Both the position numbers and the translations under genes were made by a program. A DNA stretch of 50,693 nucleotides, taken from positions 1 through 50,693 of the forward strand of contig JAHCAK010000031.1 in the NCBI GenBank assembly GCA_019634955.1, read 5' to 3'. The DNA is from Burkholderiales bacterium (GTDB lineage: Bacteria; Pseudomonadota; Gammaproteobacteria; Burkholderiales; Usitatibacteraceae). Shown piece after piece: positions 50,690 through 50,693 of the stretch. Position 1 is the first letter of the stretch. The number at the start of each line of letters is the position of its first letter. The notes below the pieces were generated by a model. It ran no database searches, was not told the DNA's origin, and saw only the letters and a list, made by a program, of their open reading frames with translations.

Positions 50690-50693
50690 TCAG

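Overview
The window is GC-rich bacterial DNA, most likely from a betaproteobacterium (Burkholderiales-like). That guess rests on the high GC with strong G/C wobble, a Bug-type tripartite tricarboxylate receptor, a UPF0149/SEC-C protein and DadA. It is an inference from gene content; no rRNA or tRNA gene was seen to confirm it.

Left block (about 0.1-14.6 kb): an extracellular polysaccharide locus, mostly on the minus strand. A WcaJ/WbaP-type priming sugar transferase has its own promoter and long leader. A tight operon follows: CDP-sugar synthesis (rfbF, rfbG-like), a B12-binding-type radical SAM enzyme, a GT2, a GT4-GT2 fusion and two GT4 enzymes. An exported GH51-like glycosidase converges on its end, and a CmoB-like methyltransferase closes the block.

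Middle block (14.7-30.7 kb): ordinary metabolism. It holds a PhoX-type Tat phosphatase, a Tat-exported SagB-type nitroreductase, an M14 carboxypeptidase, a SEC-C protein, an Lrp regulator facing a UroD/MtaA-like protein, dadA, a Bug receptor, an SDR, an aldo/keto reductase and a Cds1-like PLP enzyme. Toxin-antitoxin modules are scattered among them: AbrB/PIN twice and MNT/HEPN once.

Right block (30.9-47 kb): a defence island. It has a DUF6933-pRiA4b fusion, a RES/Xre module, another AbrB/PIN module, a membrane-anchored Mrr-type nuclease with a zinc finger, a Fic protein, and a nine-gene type I restriction-modification operon on the minus strand. That operon runs hsdR - hsdS - [PIN-GNAT-PUA-like fusion - ASCH-like - P-loop ATPase] - hsdM - HNH nuclease - DUF5655/NucS-like protein - HD protein. 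The three-gene cassette between hsdS and hsdM is the best candidate for an undescribed system. Its placement recalls PrrC, an RNase embedded in and guarded by a type I R-M system, but its proteins are of different families.

Right edge (47-50.7 kb): a decaying region. It holds a small lipoprotein, a HigA/NadS-like regulator without a visible toxin, a secreted protein of unknown function, and relics of an ORF6N-domain protein, an ArsR-like regulator and a TY-Chap-like protein. It also has two copies of a CCCTCTCCC-AA-GGGAGAGGG hairpin repeat. A different repeat, of the ATTCCC-N8-GGGAAT type, lies in frame inside hsdR.
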